A stretch of DNA of 64,000 nucleotides from Bordetella genomosp. 10 (GTDB lineage Bacteria; Pseudomonadota; Gammaproteobacteria; Burkholderiales; Burkholderiaceae_B). Each line of letters begins with the position of its first letter. Position 1 is the first letter of the stretch. The stretch lies in NCBI RefSeq assembly GCF_002261225.1, contig NZ_NEVM01000005.1:124001-188000 (forward strand), in the 5' to 3' direction. The notes below the pieces were generated by a model that saw only the letters and a list, made by a program, of their open reading frames with translations, was not told the DNA's origin and did no database searches. Below, one piece after another: positions 51,947 to 60,255 of this stretch. A program made the translations under genes and the position numbers.

Positions 51947-52920
51947 TTGAGTTCTATCCGGGGATCGGCGACGGTGTAGAGAATGTCGGTGGCGATGTTG
52001 ATCACCACCACGATCACGGAGGCGACGAAGAACACCCCCAGCAGCACGCTGTAGTCGCGCTGGATCAGGGCGTCGAAGGCGAGCCGCCCGATGCCGGGCC
52101 AGGCGAACACGGTCTCGACCAGCAGCGAGCCGCCGATCAGGCCGCCGGCCTGGATCCCCGCATAGGTGATCACCGGCAGCAAGGCATTGCGCAGGACGTG
52201 GCGCCGCATCACCGTGCGCTCCTTCAGCCCCTTGGCGCGCGCGGTCTTGACGAAGTCGAGCTGATTCACTTCCAGGATGGAGGCGCGGGTCAGGCGCGCG
52301 TATACCGCCATGTGGAACAATCCCAGGGTGACGGCCGGCAGGATCAGGTGCCGCGCCACGTCCAGCGCGTGGGCCAGGCCGGTCAGGTTGGCGCCGACGG
52401 TGTCGTAGCCGAAGGCCGGCAGCCATTCGAGCCGCACCGAAAAGAGCAGCACCAGCATCAGGCCGACCCAGAACAGCGGCGTCGCGTAGGCCAGCATGGA
52501 AAACGTGGTGATCAGCGTGTCGCCCCAGCGCCCCACCCGCGCGGCCGCCTGCGCGCCCAGGCTGATGCCCAGCGCCAGCGCGAAGGCGAAGGCCGTCAGC
52601 GTCAGCAGCAGCGTCGCGGGAAGATGCTCGCGGATCAGGCTGCCCACCGACGCCTGCTGCCGGACGGAGTAGCCGAGATTGAAGGTGGCCACGTCCTTGA
52701 GGTACGTGGTCAACTGGACCGACAGGGGTTGGTCCAGGCCGAAGTCGTGACGCAGCTTCGCCAGCGATTCCGCGTCCACCGCGCCCGACTGCCCGGCCAG
52801 GATGACCGCGGGATCGCCGGGCGCGGCGCGCACCAGGAAAAAATTGAATAGCGCGATCACCAGGAGGACCAGCACGCCCTTCAGCAGCCGGCCTCCCAGG
52901 AAGGGAGCGAGTTTCTTCAT
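51943..52920 (-). CDS. Peptide-type ABC transporter permease, DppB-like
   Basis: 325 aa, first gene of the importer operon. It has the DppB N-terminal helix (VLVLLVIALFNFFLVRAAPG) and the EAA loop (LDFVKTARAKGLKERTVM). AAGG lies 5 nt before the ATG. The palindromic operator at 52940-52960 lies just 20 nt upstream, so the divergent IclR regulator very probably controls this operon. Confidence 0.95.
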   Translation of the reverse strand: MKKLAPFLGGRLLKGVLVLLVIALFNFFLVRAAPGDPAVILAGQSGAVDAESLAKLRHDFGLDQPLSVQLTTYLKDVATFNLGYSVRQQASVGSLIREHLPATLLLTLTAFAFALALGISLGAQAAARVGRWGDTLITTFSMLAYATPLFWVGLMLVLLFSVRLEWLPAFGYDTVGANLTGLAHALDVARHLILPAVTLGLFHMAVYARLTRASILEVNQLDFVKTARAKGLKERTVMRRHVLRNALLPVITYAGIQAGGLIGGSLLVETVFAWPGIGRLAFDALIQRDYSVLLGVFFVASVIVVVINIATDILYTVADPRIELK

Positions 52921-52939
52921 GACACCTTGATGGTTAGAT

Positions 52940-52960
52940 AAGTATCAATAATTGATACTT
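52940..52960. promoter_or_regulatory. IclR operator candidate, site 1 (divergent promoter)
   Basis: AAGTATCAA-TAA-TTGATACTT is a perfect 9-bp inverted repeat; a weaker outer repeat (TTAGATA ... TATCTAA, 52934-52970) extends it. It lies between the DppB-like and IclR genes. The same core recurs before the binding-protein gene at 53980-54006, which marks it as a regulator site and not chance. Confidence 0.85.
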
Positions 52961-52982
52961 AAATATCTAATATTGGTATAAT
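52952..52982 (+). promoter_or_regulatory. Candidate promoter of the IclR gene
   Basis: TTGATA (52952-52957) and a perfect TATAAT (52977-52982) with a long 19-nt spacer. The -35 overlaps the right arm of operator site 1, so a bound repressor would block it and autoregulation is likely. The leader to the start codon is about 120 nt. Confidence 0.6.
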
Positions 52983-53110
52983 AGATTCCTTGCGAGCCGC
53001 GCATCAAGCGATCGGGGGCGGGAATTACCCTAGGGTCATGTCCCCAAGCCCCTGGGCCTGGGGCCGGAATTCGCGCGCATGGCAACGTCAACCCCCTGGA
53101 GTACAAGCCG

Positions 53111-53884
53111 ATGGCCACCTCGGAAACCCGGTTCAATCAATCCCTGGCGAAGGGATTCGGCATTCTCGAAGCGTTCTCCGGCCACCCCGGCCCGCTCAGC
53201 CTGAACGAACTGATGGAGCTGTCCGGCCTGGACCGCAGCTCCACCCAGCGCATGCTGCATACGCTGGTGGCGCTGGGCTATCTGGAGCGCGGCAACAACC
53301 AGCGCGGCTACGTGCTGGGCAAGAAAATCCTCGACCGCACCTTCGATTTCCTGCGCGGCCATCCCCTGCTGGAGCGCGCCACGCCCATCATCGAACAGCT
53401 CCAGCAGGAGACCGGCGAACGCGTGGACCTGAGCCTGTTCGACGACCTGACCCTGGTCTACGCGCTGCGGCGCCAGACCAAGCGGCAGACCTTCTTCGCC
53501 ACCCTGGTGGGCCGCCGCATGCCCACGTTCAGTTCCTCCGGCGGACGCGCCATGATGTCGCAGCTCGGCGACGAGGAAGTCGACGACATCCTGGCGCGCA
53601 GCACGCTCAAGCCCCTGACGCCCAAGACCATCGTCGATCCCGACGTCATCCGCGCGCGCGTGCGGCAGGCGCGCGAGGAAGGCTACGCGCTGAGCCTGGA
53701 GGAAAGCATGGTGGGAGAGATCGTGCTGGCCAGCGCGGTGGTCGACCACGAAGGGCGACCCATCGCCGCCATCCACGTCTCCGGCCTGCTGGCCGAGTGG
53801 ACGCCGGAACCCTTCGTGCAGCGCTTCAGTTCGCTGGCCGTGGCCGCGGCGCGCTCGCTCAGCGGCCGGCCCAGCCGGGTGTGA
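53111..53884 (+). CDS. IclR-family transcriptional regulator
   Basis: 257 aa with an N-terminal winged HTH (about 10-72, LSLNELMELSGLDRSSTQRM) and a C-terminal IclR effector domain (about 85-250, RVDLSLFDDLTLVYAL; SGGRAMMSQLGDEEV; EESMVGEIVLASAVV). It lies between the importer operon and the binding-protein gene. Near-identical palindromes precede both, so it probably controls the whole uptake system in response to the imported compound or a breakdown product. GGAG lies 10 nt before the ATG. Confidence 0.93.
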   Translation: MATSETRFNQSLAKGFGILEAFSGHPGPLSLNELMELSGLDRSSTQRMLHTLVALGYLERGNNQRGYVLGKKILDRTFDFLRGHPLLERATPIIEQLQQETGERVDLSLFDDLTLVYALRRQTKRQTFFATLVGRRMPTFSSSGGRAMMSQLGDEEVDDILARSTLKPLTPKTIVDPDVIRARVRQAREEGYALSLEESMVGEIVLASAVVDHEGRPIAAIHVSGLLAEWTPEPFVQRFSSLAVAAARSLSGRPSRV

Positions 53885-53979
53885 CCCCGGGCGCCGCGAT
53901 CCCCGGGCAGGACGGGAAAACCCCGACGCCGCGCGCTTGCGCGGCGCGTGGCCTTGCTTCACCATATTGCTGATGGAAA

Positions 53980-54006
53980 CTTAAGTATCAATATTTGATA
54001 CTTAAG
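53980..54006. promoter_or_regulatory. IclR operator candidate, site 2 (before binding-protein gene)
   Basis: CTTAAGTATCA-ATATT-TGATACTTAAG: perfect 11-bp arms around 5 nt, 27 bp in all. The core AGTATCAAT/TTGATACT equals site 1 and a TTGATA within it could serve as -35 for the downstream gene. Confidence 0.88.
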
Positions 54007-54066
54007 ACTTTTTAGTGATAGGCTGGCCCCGCCCCGGGGGCTGGTCGGCCCAGCAAGGAGATAGCC

Positions 54067-55692
54067 TTGAAGTACGATCCCGCCCGCCGCGCCCTCATGC
54101 AGGCAATGATGGCCGCCACGGTCACCGCCGGCCTGCCCGCCTTCGCCTACGCCGCCGAAGCCGCCAGCGCCGATGCCGGCGCGCCCCAATACGGCGGCGT
54201 GCTGACGGGCATCATCAACCCCGAGCCGCCCAACCTGAACATCGCGATCCAGCAGGTCGCCAATTCCCAAATGGTGGGCGGCAAGATCTTCGAAAGCCTG
54301 CTGACCTATTCCTTCGATCTCAAACCGCTGCCCAGCCTGGCGAAATCCTGGGACGTGTCGGACGACCAGCTCACCTATACCTTCCACCTGCAGCCCAACG
54401 CGCAGTGGCATGACGGCAAGCCCTTCACGGCCGACGACGTGATCTTCTCGTACAAGAAGGTGCTGGCGAACACGCCGCGCACCCGCACCCTGATGGGATA
54501 CGTGAAGGACATCACCGCGCCCGACGCCCATACGGTGGTCTTCACGCTGAAGGAACGCTACTCCGCTTTCCTCTACGCCTTCGACATCGGCGGCGGCGTC
54601 ATCCTGCCCAAGCACCTGTACGACGTCGACACCCCGATCGCCCAGAACCCGAACAACAACGCGCCCATCGGCACCGGCCCCTTCAAGTTCAAGCGTTGGG
54701 AACGCGGGTCCTTCATCGAGCTGGTCAAGAACGAGCACTACTGGAAAAGTGGCCGCCCCTACCTGGACGGCATCATCTACCGCGTGATTCCCGATTCCGC
54801 GTCGCGCCGCCTGGCCCTGGAACAGCGCACGGTGCAGCAGGCCTGGCTCCAGGACATCGAACCCTTCGACATCCCGCGCGTGAGCAAGCTGCCGCACCTG
54901 AACGCGGTGCAGAAGGGCTACGAATACTGGTCCACGCTGCACTGGATCGAGCTGAACAACTCGCGCAAGCCGATGGACGACAAGCGCTTCCGCCAGGCGG
55001 TCATGTACGCCATCGACCGCGACTTCATCGCCAAGCGCATCATGTTCGGCCTGGGCACCGTGGCCACCGGCCCGCTGCATCACAACACCCGCTTCTACGA
55101 CGGCAACGTCAAGAAGTATCCCTTCGATCCCAAGAAGGCCATCGCGCTGCTCGACGAAATGGGATTGAAGCCGGACGCCAACGGCGTGCGCGTGAAGCTG
55201 GGCTTCATTCCCATCCCCTACGGCGAGATGATGCGGCGCGTGGCCGAGTACATCAAGCAATGCCTGGGCAAGGTCGGCATCGCCATCGAAATCGAGAACG
55301 TCGACGTGGGCGGCTGGACGACGCGCATGGGCAACTGGGACTTCGACATGGCCTACGACGGCGTGTTCCAGTACGGCGATCCGGCCATCGGCGTATCGCG
55401 GACCTACGTCAGCTCGAACATCAAGAAGGGACTGCCGTTCACCAACACCTCGCAGTACCGCAATCCCAAGGTGGACGAACTGTTCGACAAGGCCGCGACG
55501 GCGACCTCCGACGCCGAGCGCCAGAAGCTGTACTCGGAAGTGCAGCAGATCCTGGTCGAGGACGTGCCGGTGGCGTGGATTGACGATACGAACTACATCA
55601 CCTTCCTGGACAAGCGCGTGCACAACGCCATCACCACCGGCCTGGGCGCGATCGACTCCTACGCCGACGCGTGGATGGAGCCGGCCAAATAG
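54067..55692 (+). CDS. Peptide-type (family 5) ABC transporter substrate-binding protein
   Basis: Periplasmic receptor of the importer, 541 aa. The start is TTG at 54067, supported by AAGGAG 6 nt upstream. The N-terminus (MKYDPARRALMQAMM) has a twin Arg before a hydrophobic stretch ending AFAYAAEA, possibly a Tat signal. Family 5 features: YGGVLTGIINPEPPNLN, the conserved LAKSWDVSDDQLTYTFHLQP, WHDGKPFTADDVIFSY and GTGPFKFKRWERG. Unlike the permease/ATPase genes it is on the other side of the IclR gene but shares the operator. Ligand unknown; amidase in the regulon suggests an amide or peptide. Confidence 0.95.
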   Translation: MKYDPARRALMQAMMAATVTAGLPAFAYAAEAASADAGAPQYGGVLTGIINPEPPNLNIAIQQVANSQMVGGKIFESLLTYSFDLKPLPSLAKSWDVSDDQLTYTFHLQPNAQWHDGKPFTADDVIFSYKKVLANTPRTRTLMGYVKDITAPDAHTVVFTLKERYSAFLYAFDIGGGVILPKHLYDVDTPIAQNPNNNAPIGTGPFKFKRWERGSFIELVKNEHYWKSGRPYLDGIIYRVIPDSASRRLALEQRTVQQAWLQDIEPFDIPRVSKLPHLNAVQKGYEYWSTLHWIELNNSRKPMDDKRFRQAVMYAIDRDFIAKRIMFGLGTVATGPLHHNTRFYDGNVKKYPFDPKKAIALLDEMGLKPDANGVRVKLGFIPIPYGEMMRRVAEYIKQCLGKVGIAIEIENVDVGGWTTRMGNWDFDMAYDGVFQYGDPAIGVSRTYVSSNIKKGLPFTNTSQYRNPKVDELFDKAATATSDAERQKLYSEVQQILVEDVPVAWIDDTNYITFLDKRVHNAITTGLGAIDSYADAWMEPAK

Positions 55693-55739
55693 CGGCCCTT
55701 CCGTCTCATGGCGGCAACAGGCTTCTGGTATGGTTGCGG

Positions 55740-55772
55740 AAAGCGCCGGCCCGTTCGTGGCGGCGGCGCTTT
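55740..55772 (+). terminator. Terminator-like hairpin after the binding-protein gene
   Basis: AAAGCGCCG (55740-55748) and CGGCGCTTT (55764-55772) form a perfect 9-bp stem. The trailing T-run is only three, part of the stem, so strength is uncertain. Confidence 0.5.
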
Positions 55773-55825
55773 GCCCCCGGCTTTCCGCCCCTGTTTTCCC
55801 GCCCCATCAGGCACGAGGAGTCCCT

Positions 55826-56137
55826 ATGCAACGCGATTTCGATCTAGTAGTCACCATCCTCGGCACGTTCCGCGACGCCGCCGCGTCGACGCTCACCGGC
55901 CAGGAAGTCACCCAGGCCGTGCAGGAGCTGGCTGAAGACACCCTGCCGGCGGACGTGGTAGAGCATCACCTGGAAATCCTGGCCGACGCCGGCCTGGCCA
56001 AGAAGCTGACCGAAGGCACCACCGGCCAGGACGCCGTCTGGCGCATCACCTGGAAGGGCTATGACGCCCTCGAACAGGACGAGGAAGACGAAGAGGAAGA
56101 AGAGGACGACGACGACCTCGACTACGACGAAGAGTAA
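55826..56137 (+). CDS. DUF2513-like small protein with acidic tail
   Basis: 103 aa; GAGGAG lies 5 nt before the ATG. The body (MQRDFDLVVTILGTFRDAA ... VVEHHLEILADAGLAKKL ... WRITWKGYDALE) follows the DUF2513 winged-helix-like pattern. The last 18 residues are almost all Glu/Asp. Such proteins may be small nucleic-acid-associated or regulatory proteins; no function is established here. An intrinsic terminator follows at 56189. Confidence 0.75.
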   Translation: MQRDFDLVVTILGTFRDAAASTLTGQEVTQAVQELAEDTLPADVVEHHLEILADAGLAKKLTEGTTGQDAVWRITWKGYDALEQDEEDEEEEEDDDDLDYDEE

Positions 56138-56171
56138 ATCGTAAATCCTCGCCGGCGCCTGTCGCGCGCCG

Positions 56172-57782
56172 TCAGAGCTGCGTCGTCGGCCGGCCATCCA
56201 TGGGCCGGCTTTTTTTTCGGCCCGCCTGGCCGATCTCCTGGCCGATCTCCTGGCCAAATCCTTGGCCGATTTCCTGCCCGGCTTCCCGTCCCTCGCCCTC
56301 GCCTTTCTCTTCCCGCGCCGCCCCGCCGGCGGCCAGCAATCCCAGGGCGACCGCGCAGGCCAGGCCCGCCGACCACATGGCCGCCTGGAAGCCGCTGCCC
56401 AGGGCCCTGGCGTGCAGGCCGGCCAGCGCCGGCGCGGCGCGGTCGAAGACGCCGGCCGAGATCGCCTGGCGCGCCAGTTCGCGCGCGTCTCCCAGCCCCA
56501 GGGCCAGCGCGCCCTGCTCGTAGACGCGCAGCGCCCGGCTGGTCATCAGCGCGCCCAGCAGCGCGATGCCCAGGGTCATGCCGGCCTGGCGCAAGGCGTT
56601 CATCGTCGCCGACGCCGAACCCGCCAGCCCGGGCGGCGCCATGCCCATGATGACGATGCCGGTGGCCGGCACCGCCAGGCCCGCGCCCACGCCCAGCAGC
56701 CCGAAAAGGAGGCCGACGACACGGTACGGCGTGCCGGCCCCGCAGAACCCCAGCAGCGACATGGCGACGCCGATGAGGCCATAGCCCAGCAGCATCAGGC
56801 GCCGCACGCGAATCCGCGCGCTCAGGCGGCCGAACAGCATCGACACGCAGGCCGTGGCGAGGAACTGCGGCATCATGCGCCACCCCGCCTCGGTGGCCGA
56901 CCAGCGCTGGATTTCCTGCAGGTAGATCGAAAAGAAGAACAGGCAACTGTAGTAGGAGAAGCCGAGGATCAGGGAGGCGAGATTCGCCATCACGAAAGGC
57001 CGTTGGCGAAACAAGGCCAACGGCAGCAGGGGCTTGGACGCGCGCGTCTCCACCACCGCGAACAGCGCGAAGCCTGCGGCCGCCAGCGCGAGGCACGGCA
57101 GTATCGCGGGATGGGAGAAGCCATGCTTTCCCGCCTCGATCAATCCATAGGCCAGCGCGCCCAGGGAGACGATGCTCGACGCCTGCCCCAGCGGATCGCG
57201 CGCGGCGTGCTCCGGGTAGCGCCGCTCCGGGATGCCATGGACGCCCAGCGCCAGGGCGAGCGCGGCCAGCGGCAGGTTGATCAGGAAGATGCCTTGCCAG
57301 CCCAGGCCATGCAGCAGCAGGCCGCCCAGCAAGGGGCCGAGGATGAGCGCCAGCGCGGCGAAGGCCGACCAGCCGCCGATAACGTGGGCGCGCGCGCCGG
57401 GTTCGGGATAGGCGTGTGTCAGGATGGGCAAGGCGCCCGCGATCATGGCGGCCGCGGCGACGCCCTGCACGGCCCTGCCCGCCAGCAGCCAGGCCAGCGT
57501 CGGCGCGCAGCCGCATAGCGCCGATCCCAGGCCGAACAGCGCCACGCCCGCCAGCCAGGTCCGCTTGTGCCCGTGCCGGTCCGCCGCCGGGCCGGCCGAC
57601 AACATGAAGGCCGACAGGCAGATCGCGTAGGCGTTGACCACCCATTGCAGGCCCGCGATGTCCGTGCGCAGCGCCGATTGCATCGTCGGCAAGGCGACGT
57701 TGACGATGCTGATGTCCAGCGTCGCCAGGAAAGTGCCCAGATAGGCGGCGCACAGGGCCGCGCGGCGGCGGGAAATCGGCAT
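56172..57782 (-). CDS. MFS drug exporter, DHA2 (EmrB/QacA) family
   Basis: Proton-driven exporter of 536 aa with about 14 membrane helices. Motifs: TLDISIVNVALPTM in helix 1 region (motif D1), AGPAADRHGHKRTW (motif A) and GPLLGGLLL (motif C, antiporter). I choose the ATG at 57782 because GGAG lies 6 nt upstream; the ATG at 57821 adds 13 residues and has AGGA at 7 nt. A divergent TetR gene and perfect palindrome lie upstream, the usual repressor-pump pair. The cytoplasmic C-terminal tail carries GQEIGQ repeats and the opposite-strand terminator of the DUF2513-like gene lies in its last codons. Confidence 0.93.
   Translation of the reverse strand: MPISRRRAALCAAYLGTFLATLDISIVNVALPTMQSALRTDIAGLQWVVNAYAICLSAFMLSAGPAADRHGHKRTWLAGVALFGLGSALCGCAPTLAWLLAGRAVQGVAAAAMIAGALPILTHAYPEPGARAHVIGGWSAFAALALILGPLLGGLLLHGLGWQGIFLINLPLAALALALGVHGIPERRYPEHAARDPLGQASSIVSLGALAYGLIEAGKHGFSHPAILPCLALAAAGFALFAVVETRASKPLLPLALFRQRPFVMANLASLILGFSYYSCLFFFSIYLQEIQRWSATEAGWRMMPQFLATACVSMLFGRLSARIRVRRLMLLGYGLIGVAMSLLGFCGAGTPYRVVGLLFGLLGVGAGLAVPATGIVIMGMAPPGLAGSASATMNALRQAGMTLGIALLGALMTSRALRVYEQGALALGLGDARELARQAISAGVFDRAAPALAGLHARALGSGFQAAMWSAGLACAVALGLLAAGGAAREEKGEGEGREAGQEIGQGFGQEIGQEIGQAGRKKSRPMDGRPTTQL
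56189..56217 (+). terminator. Intrinsic terminator of the DUF2513-like gene, inside the MFS coding region
   Basis: GCCGGCC (56189-56195) pairs with GGCCGGC (56203-56209) and is followed by eight T residues on the plus strand. It lies about 50 nt past the DUF2513-like stop and overlaps the last codons of the convergent MFS gene. Confidence 0.9.
56227..56274 (-). repeat. 12-bp direct repeats encoding the MFS tail
   Basis: TGGCCGATCTCC occurs twice exactly (56227-56238, 56239-56250), followed by two variant copies. It encodes GQEI-type tetrapeptides in the cytoplasmic tail of the exporter. Copy changes would keep frame. Confidence 0.8.
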
Positions 57783-57842
57783 GCGGGACTCCGGGAGGAA
57801 CGGCGTGGCGGTCACGCCCATGGCGGCATCCTATACTTCGAC

Positions 57843-57855
57843 TGACCGTCGGTCA
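57843..57855. promoter_or_regulatory. TetR operator candidate between exporter and regulator
   Basis: TGACCG-T-CGGTCA is a perfect palindrome; with flanks it reads ACTGACCGTCGGTCAAT. It lies 60 bp before the exporter start and 170 bp before the regulator start. The sequence type is typical of TetR-family sites. Confidence 0.8.
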
Positions 57856-57895
57856 ATTGAAAATCACAACGCCATGTTCTCCATTCCAGCCCCAG

Positions 57896-57932
57896 GCTCG
57901 GTTCGGTTCGGTTCGGTTCGGGTTCGGGTTCG
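57896..57932. repeat. Pentanucleotide tandem repeat upstream of the TetR gene
   Basis: One imperfect GCTCG, four exact GTTCG units (57901-57920) and two GGTTCG hexamers (57921-57932). The tract is in the 5' region of the TetR gene, about 95 nt before its ATG. Slippage could change promoter or leader spacing. Confidence 0.85.
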
Positions 57933-58026
57933 GTAAAAGATGGGACCGCTGGGCGCCGCGCCGGGGAGTCGCCTACACTCGACACCGATCTGGACAGGAA
58001 CGCCGGCGCCCGGCCGGCGATAGCGA

Positions 58027-58650
58027 ATGGCACAAGACACGACGAAGACAGGCGCCCCGGCAGCCAAGCTCCCCCGCACCAAACCGGCGGAGGTCCGCCT
58101 GGAAGAATTGATGGCCGCGGCCGAGACGCTGTTCCTGGAAAAAGGCGTGGAAGCGACGACGATCAGCGAGATCGTCGATGCGGCACGGGTCGCCAAGGGG
58201 ACCTTCTACCACTACTTCCCTTCCAAGCACGAGATGCTGATCGCGCTGGGCAAGCGCTACACCGAACAGTTCATGGACAGCCTGCAACGCGCCGTGGACG
58301 CCTGTCCGGCGGACGATTGGCGCGGACGCCTGCGCGCCTGGGTGCACGCCAGCGTCGAGACCTATGCGCGCACCTACCGCACGCACGACATCGTCTATCC
58401 CAACCATCACCACCTGGATCGCGGCAACGCGGAAAAGAACGCCATCCTCGACCAGTTGCTGGGCATCATCGAAAGCGGCCGCGCGGCCGGCGCCTGGAAC
58501 CCGGCGCAGCCCCGCGTCGTCGCGCTGCTGATCTACTCGGGCGTCCACGGGGCGACCGACGACGTCATCGGCGCCAGCCCGCGCGCCCTGGCGGCGTTCG
58601 CCCGCACCGTCGCGGACGCGTGCCTGCACATGCTGCCGGCGGCACGCTGA
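58027..58650 (+). CDS. TetR-family transcriptional regulator
   Basis: 207 aa. N-terminal HTH (about 25-72): AAAETLFLEKGVEATTISEI and VAKGTFYHYFPSKHEML, a clear TetR signature. The C-terminal ligand domain is helical with a His cluster (YPNHHHLDRGN). It is divergent from the DHA2 exporter with a perfect palindrome between them, so it probably represses the exporter until the drug or metabolite binds. Confidence 0.93.
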   Translation: MAQDTTKTGAPAAKLPRTKPAEVRLEELMAAAETLFLEKGVEATTISEIVDAARVAKGTFYHYFPSKHEMLIALGKRYTEQFMDSLQRAVDACPADDWRGRLRAWVHASVETYARTYRTHDIVYPNHHHLDRGNAEKNAILDQLLGIIESGRAAGAWNPAQPRVVALLIYSGVHGATDDVIGASPRALAAFARTVADACLHMLPAAR

Positions 58651-58719
58651 AGGCGGCGATTCGCCGGCGCGACGTGCGCGGCGGATGCAGCGGATGCAGC
58701 GCGATGCGCGGCAGGCGCA

Positions 58720-60126
58720 TCACTGCGCCGCGGTGCACGCCTCCGGGTCCTTGACGTGCTCCGCCTTGACCTTGCCGTTGTCGAGCAAGGTGATATACGG
58801 GCATTGCATGGGCTTGCCGCCGACGTCGACCGTCTCCAGGGTCGCCTTCTCCGAGTATTCGTGCGACAACTGCCCCGTCTTCGTATCGCGCAGGTAGACC
58901 TCCAGCCTGATGCGGTCCAGCGTCGGCGGCAGCGACGCATCGCAGTCCGAGGTGTCGCGGACCAGCAGGCGCTCGCCCGCGTTCCACGTCGCATCCGGGT
59001 ATTCGACGCGGCCGTCATGATAGACCGGCATCACGTAGCAGTAGCGGATCTTGCCCTGGATGCGCACGGGCAGGAAAAAGCTTTCGCCCTGGTCGACCTG
59101 GACCAGCTTGCCGTCCTGCCATTTGGCGACGGTGACGAGATGGTCGCAGCAACCGTCGCGCTGGAAATCCCAGACCTGCTTATGCGCGGCGTCGAAGTTG
59201 GGCGAGGTCATGTCCTCCAGCTCGTCGGTGACGTCAGTGAACTTGCCCGTGGCGGGCTCGTACCGCCATGCATTGACGGGGATGTTGGGGCCAGCCGGCA
59301 GGAACTGGGCCAGCGTCAGGTCGGGCCAGCCGTCGAAGTCCATGTCCGCGACGTCGGGCACGAAAATGCGGCAGGTGCCGACCGAATCCGCGGGCAGCGA
59401 TTGGACCAGGCGGCCGTCCTTGTATAGCCGGACCTGGCTCACGTGCGGCACCATCGTCACGCAGCTTTCGGCGGGATCCGGCATGCCGTCCGCGACGAGG
59501 CGGATTTCATAGGGAAAGGGATGCGTGCCCGGCGCGGGGCCCAGGCTCAGGGGATAGCTGCGCTTGCCGTCCGGGCTGGTCCAGGTGCCCGTCCAGCCTT
59601 CGCTATCCGGCCGCATCTCCCAGCGTCCCGTCACCGGCTTGTCCTTGCCGGGCGCGGTCTGGTCGTATTCCTGCAAGGCCGCGCCGCCGTCGCGCCATGT
59701 GCCGTCCAGCCGCAACTTGCTTATCTGGCTGGCGTTGCACGGCTCGGTGGACGACCCTCCTGTCGCTTCGCGACCGCCTCCCCGAGGGAGGATTCGCGCT
59801 TGGGGCGGCCCGGCGCGCTCATAGCAGTAGTTGCCCGACATCTGCCCGGCGATCCGCTGGAGATAGACGCGGACGTTCCGGTTGGCGATCTTGCCGAAGT
59901 AAAGGATGGACCAGGCCGGGAATTCGACCGTGGCCGCGGCGTCACCGTCGGCGGCATTGGCCGTATCAGACGCATTGGCCGCGTTGGCCGCATCCGCCGC
60001 TTGCGCCTGCGCGGCCGGCATCGCGAAAGCGGCGGCCAGCAACATCAAGGCAAAGGAAGCGACGGCAAGGCGGACCCGGTCCAGGACCGGCCGGAAGGAA
60101 CGGCGAAAACTCGGCGGAATGCGCAT
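58720..60126 (-). CDS. Secreted protein of unknown function, XAC2610-like
   Basis: 468 aa from the ATG at 60126. It has an N-terminal signal peptide (VRLAVASFALMLLAAAFAMP, cleavage near AQA) followed by an Ala/Asn/Asp-rich spacer. Several beta-rich segments follow, one with the FG-GAP/XAC2610-type phrase VADMDFDGWPDLTLAQFLPA and NAWRYEPATGKFTDV. Many Cys suggest periplasmic disulfides. XAC2610-like proteins are poorly characterised. It is convergent with the TetR gene and lies upstream of nothing related. Confidence 0.8.
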   Translation of the reverse strand: MRIPPSFRRSFRPVLDRVRLAVASFALMLLAAAFAMPAAQAQAADAANAANASDTANAADGDAAATVEFPAWSILYFGKIANRNVRVYLQRIAGQMSGNYCYERAGPPQARILPRGGGREATGGSSTEPCNASQISKLRLDGTWRDGGAALQEYDQTAPGKDKPVTGRWEMRPDSEGWTGTWTSPDGKRSYPLSLGPAPGTHPFPYEIRLVADGMPDPAESCVTMVPHVSQVRLYKDGRLVQSLPADSVGTCRIFVPDVADMDFDGWPDLTLAQFLPAGPNIPVNAWRYEPATGKFTDVTDELEDMTSPNFDAAHKQVWDFQRDGCCDHLVTVAKWQDGKLVQVDQGESFFLPVRIQGKIRYCYVMPVYHDGRVEYPDATWNAGERLLVRDTSDCDASLPPTLDRIRLEVYLRDTKTGQLSHEYSEKATLETVDVGGKPMQCPYITLLDNGKVKAEHVKDPEACTAAQ

Positions 60127-60255
60127 GGTGACTGGCGTCGTTGTGGCTGAGCATGGGGATATATCACGCCACGCGCAAAGAGGTGCTGACATTTTGTCAG
60201 CGCCGCGCCCCGCCGCCACGGCGGGGCCGGCGACACACCGCCTGCGATTCTGCGA

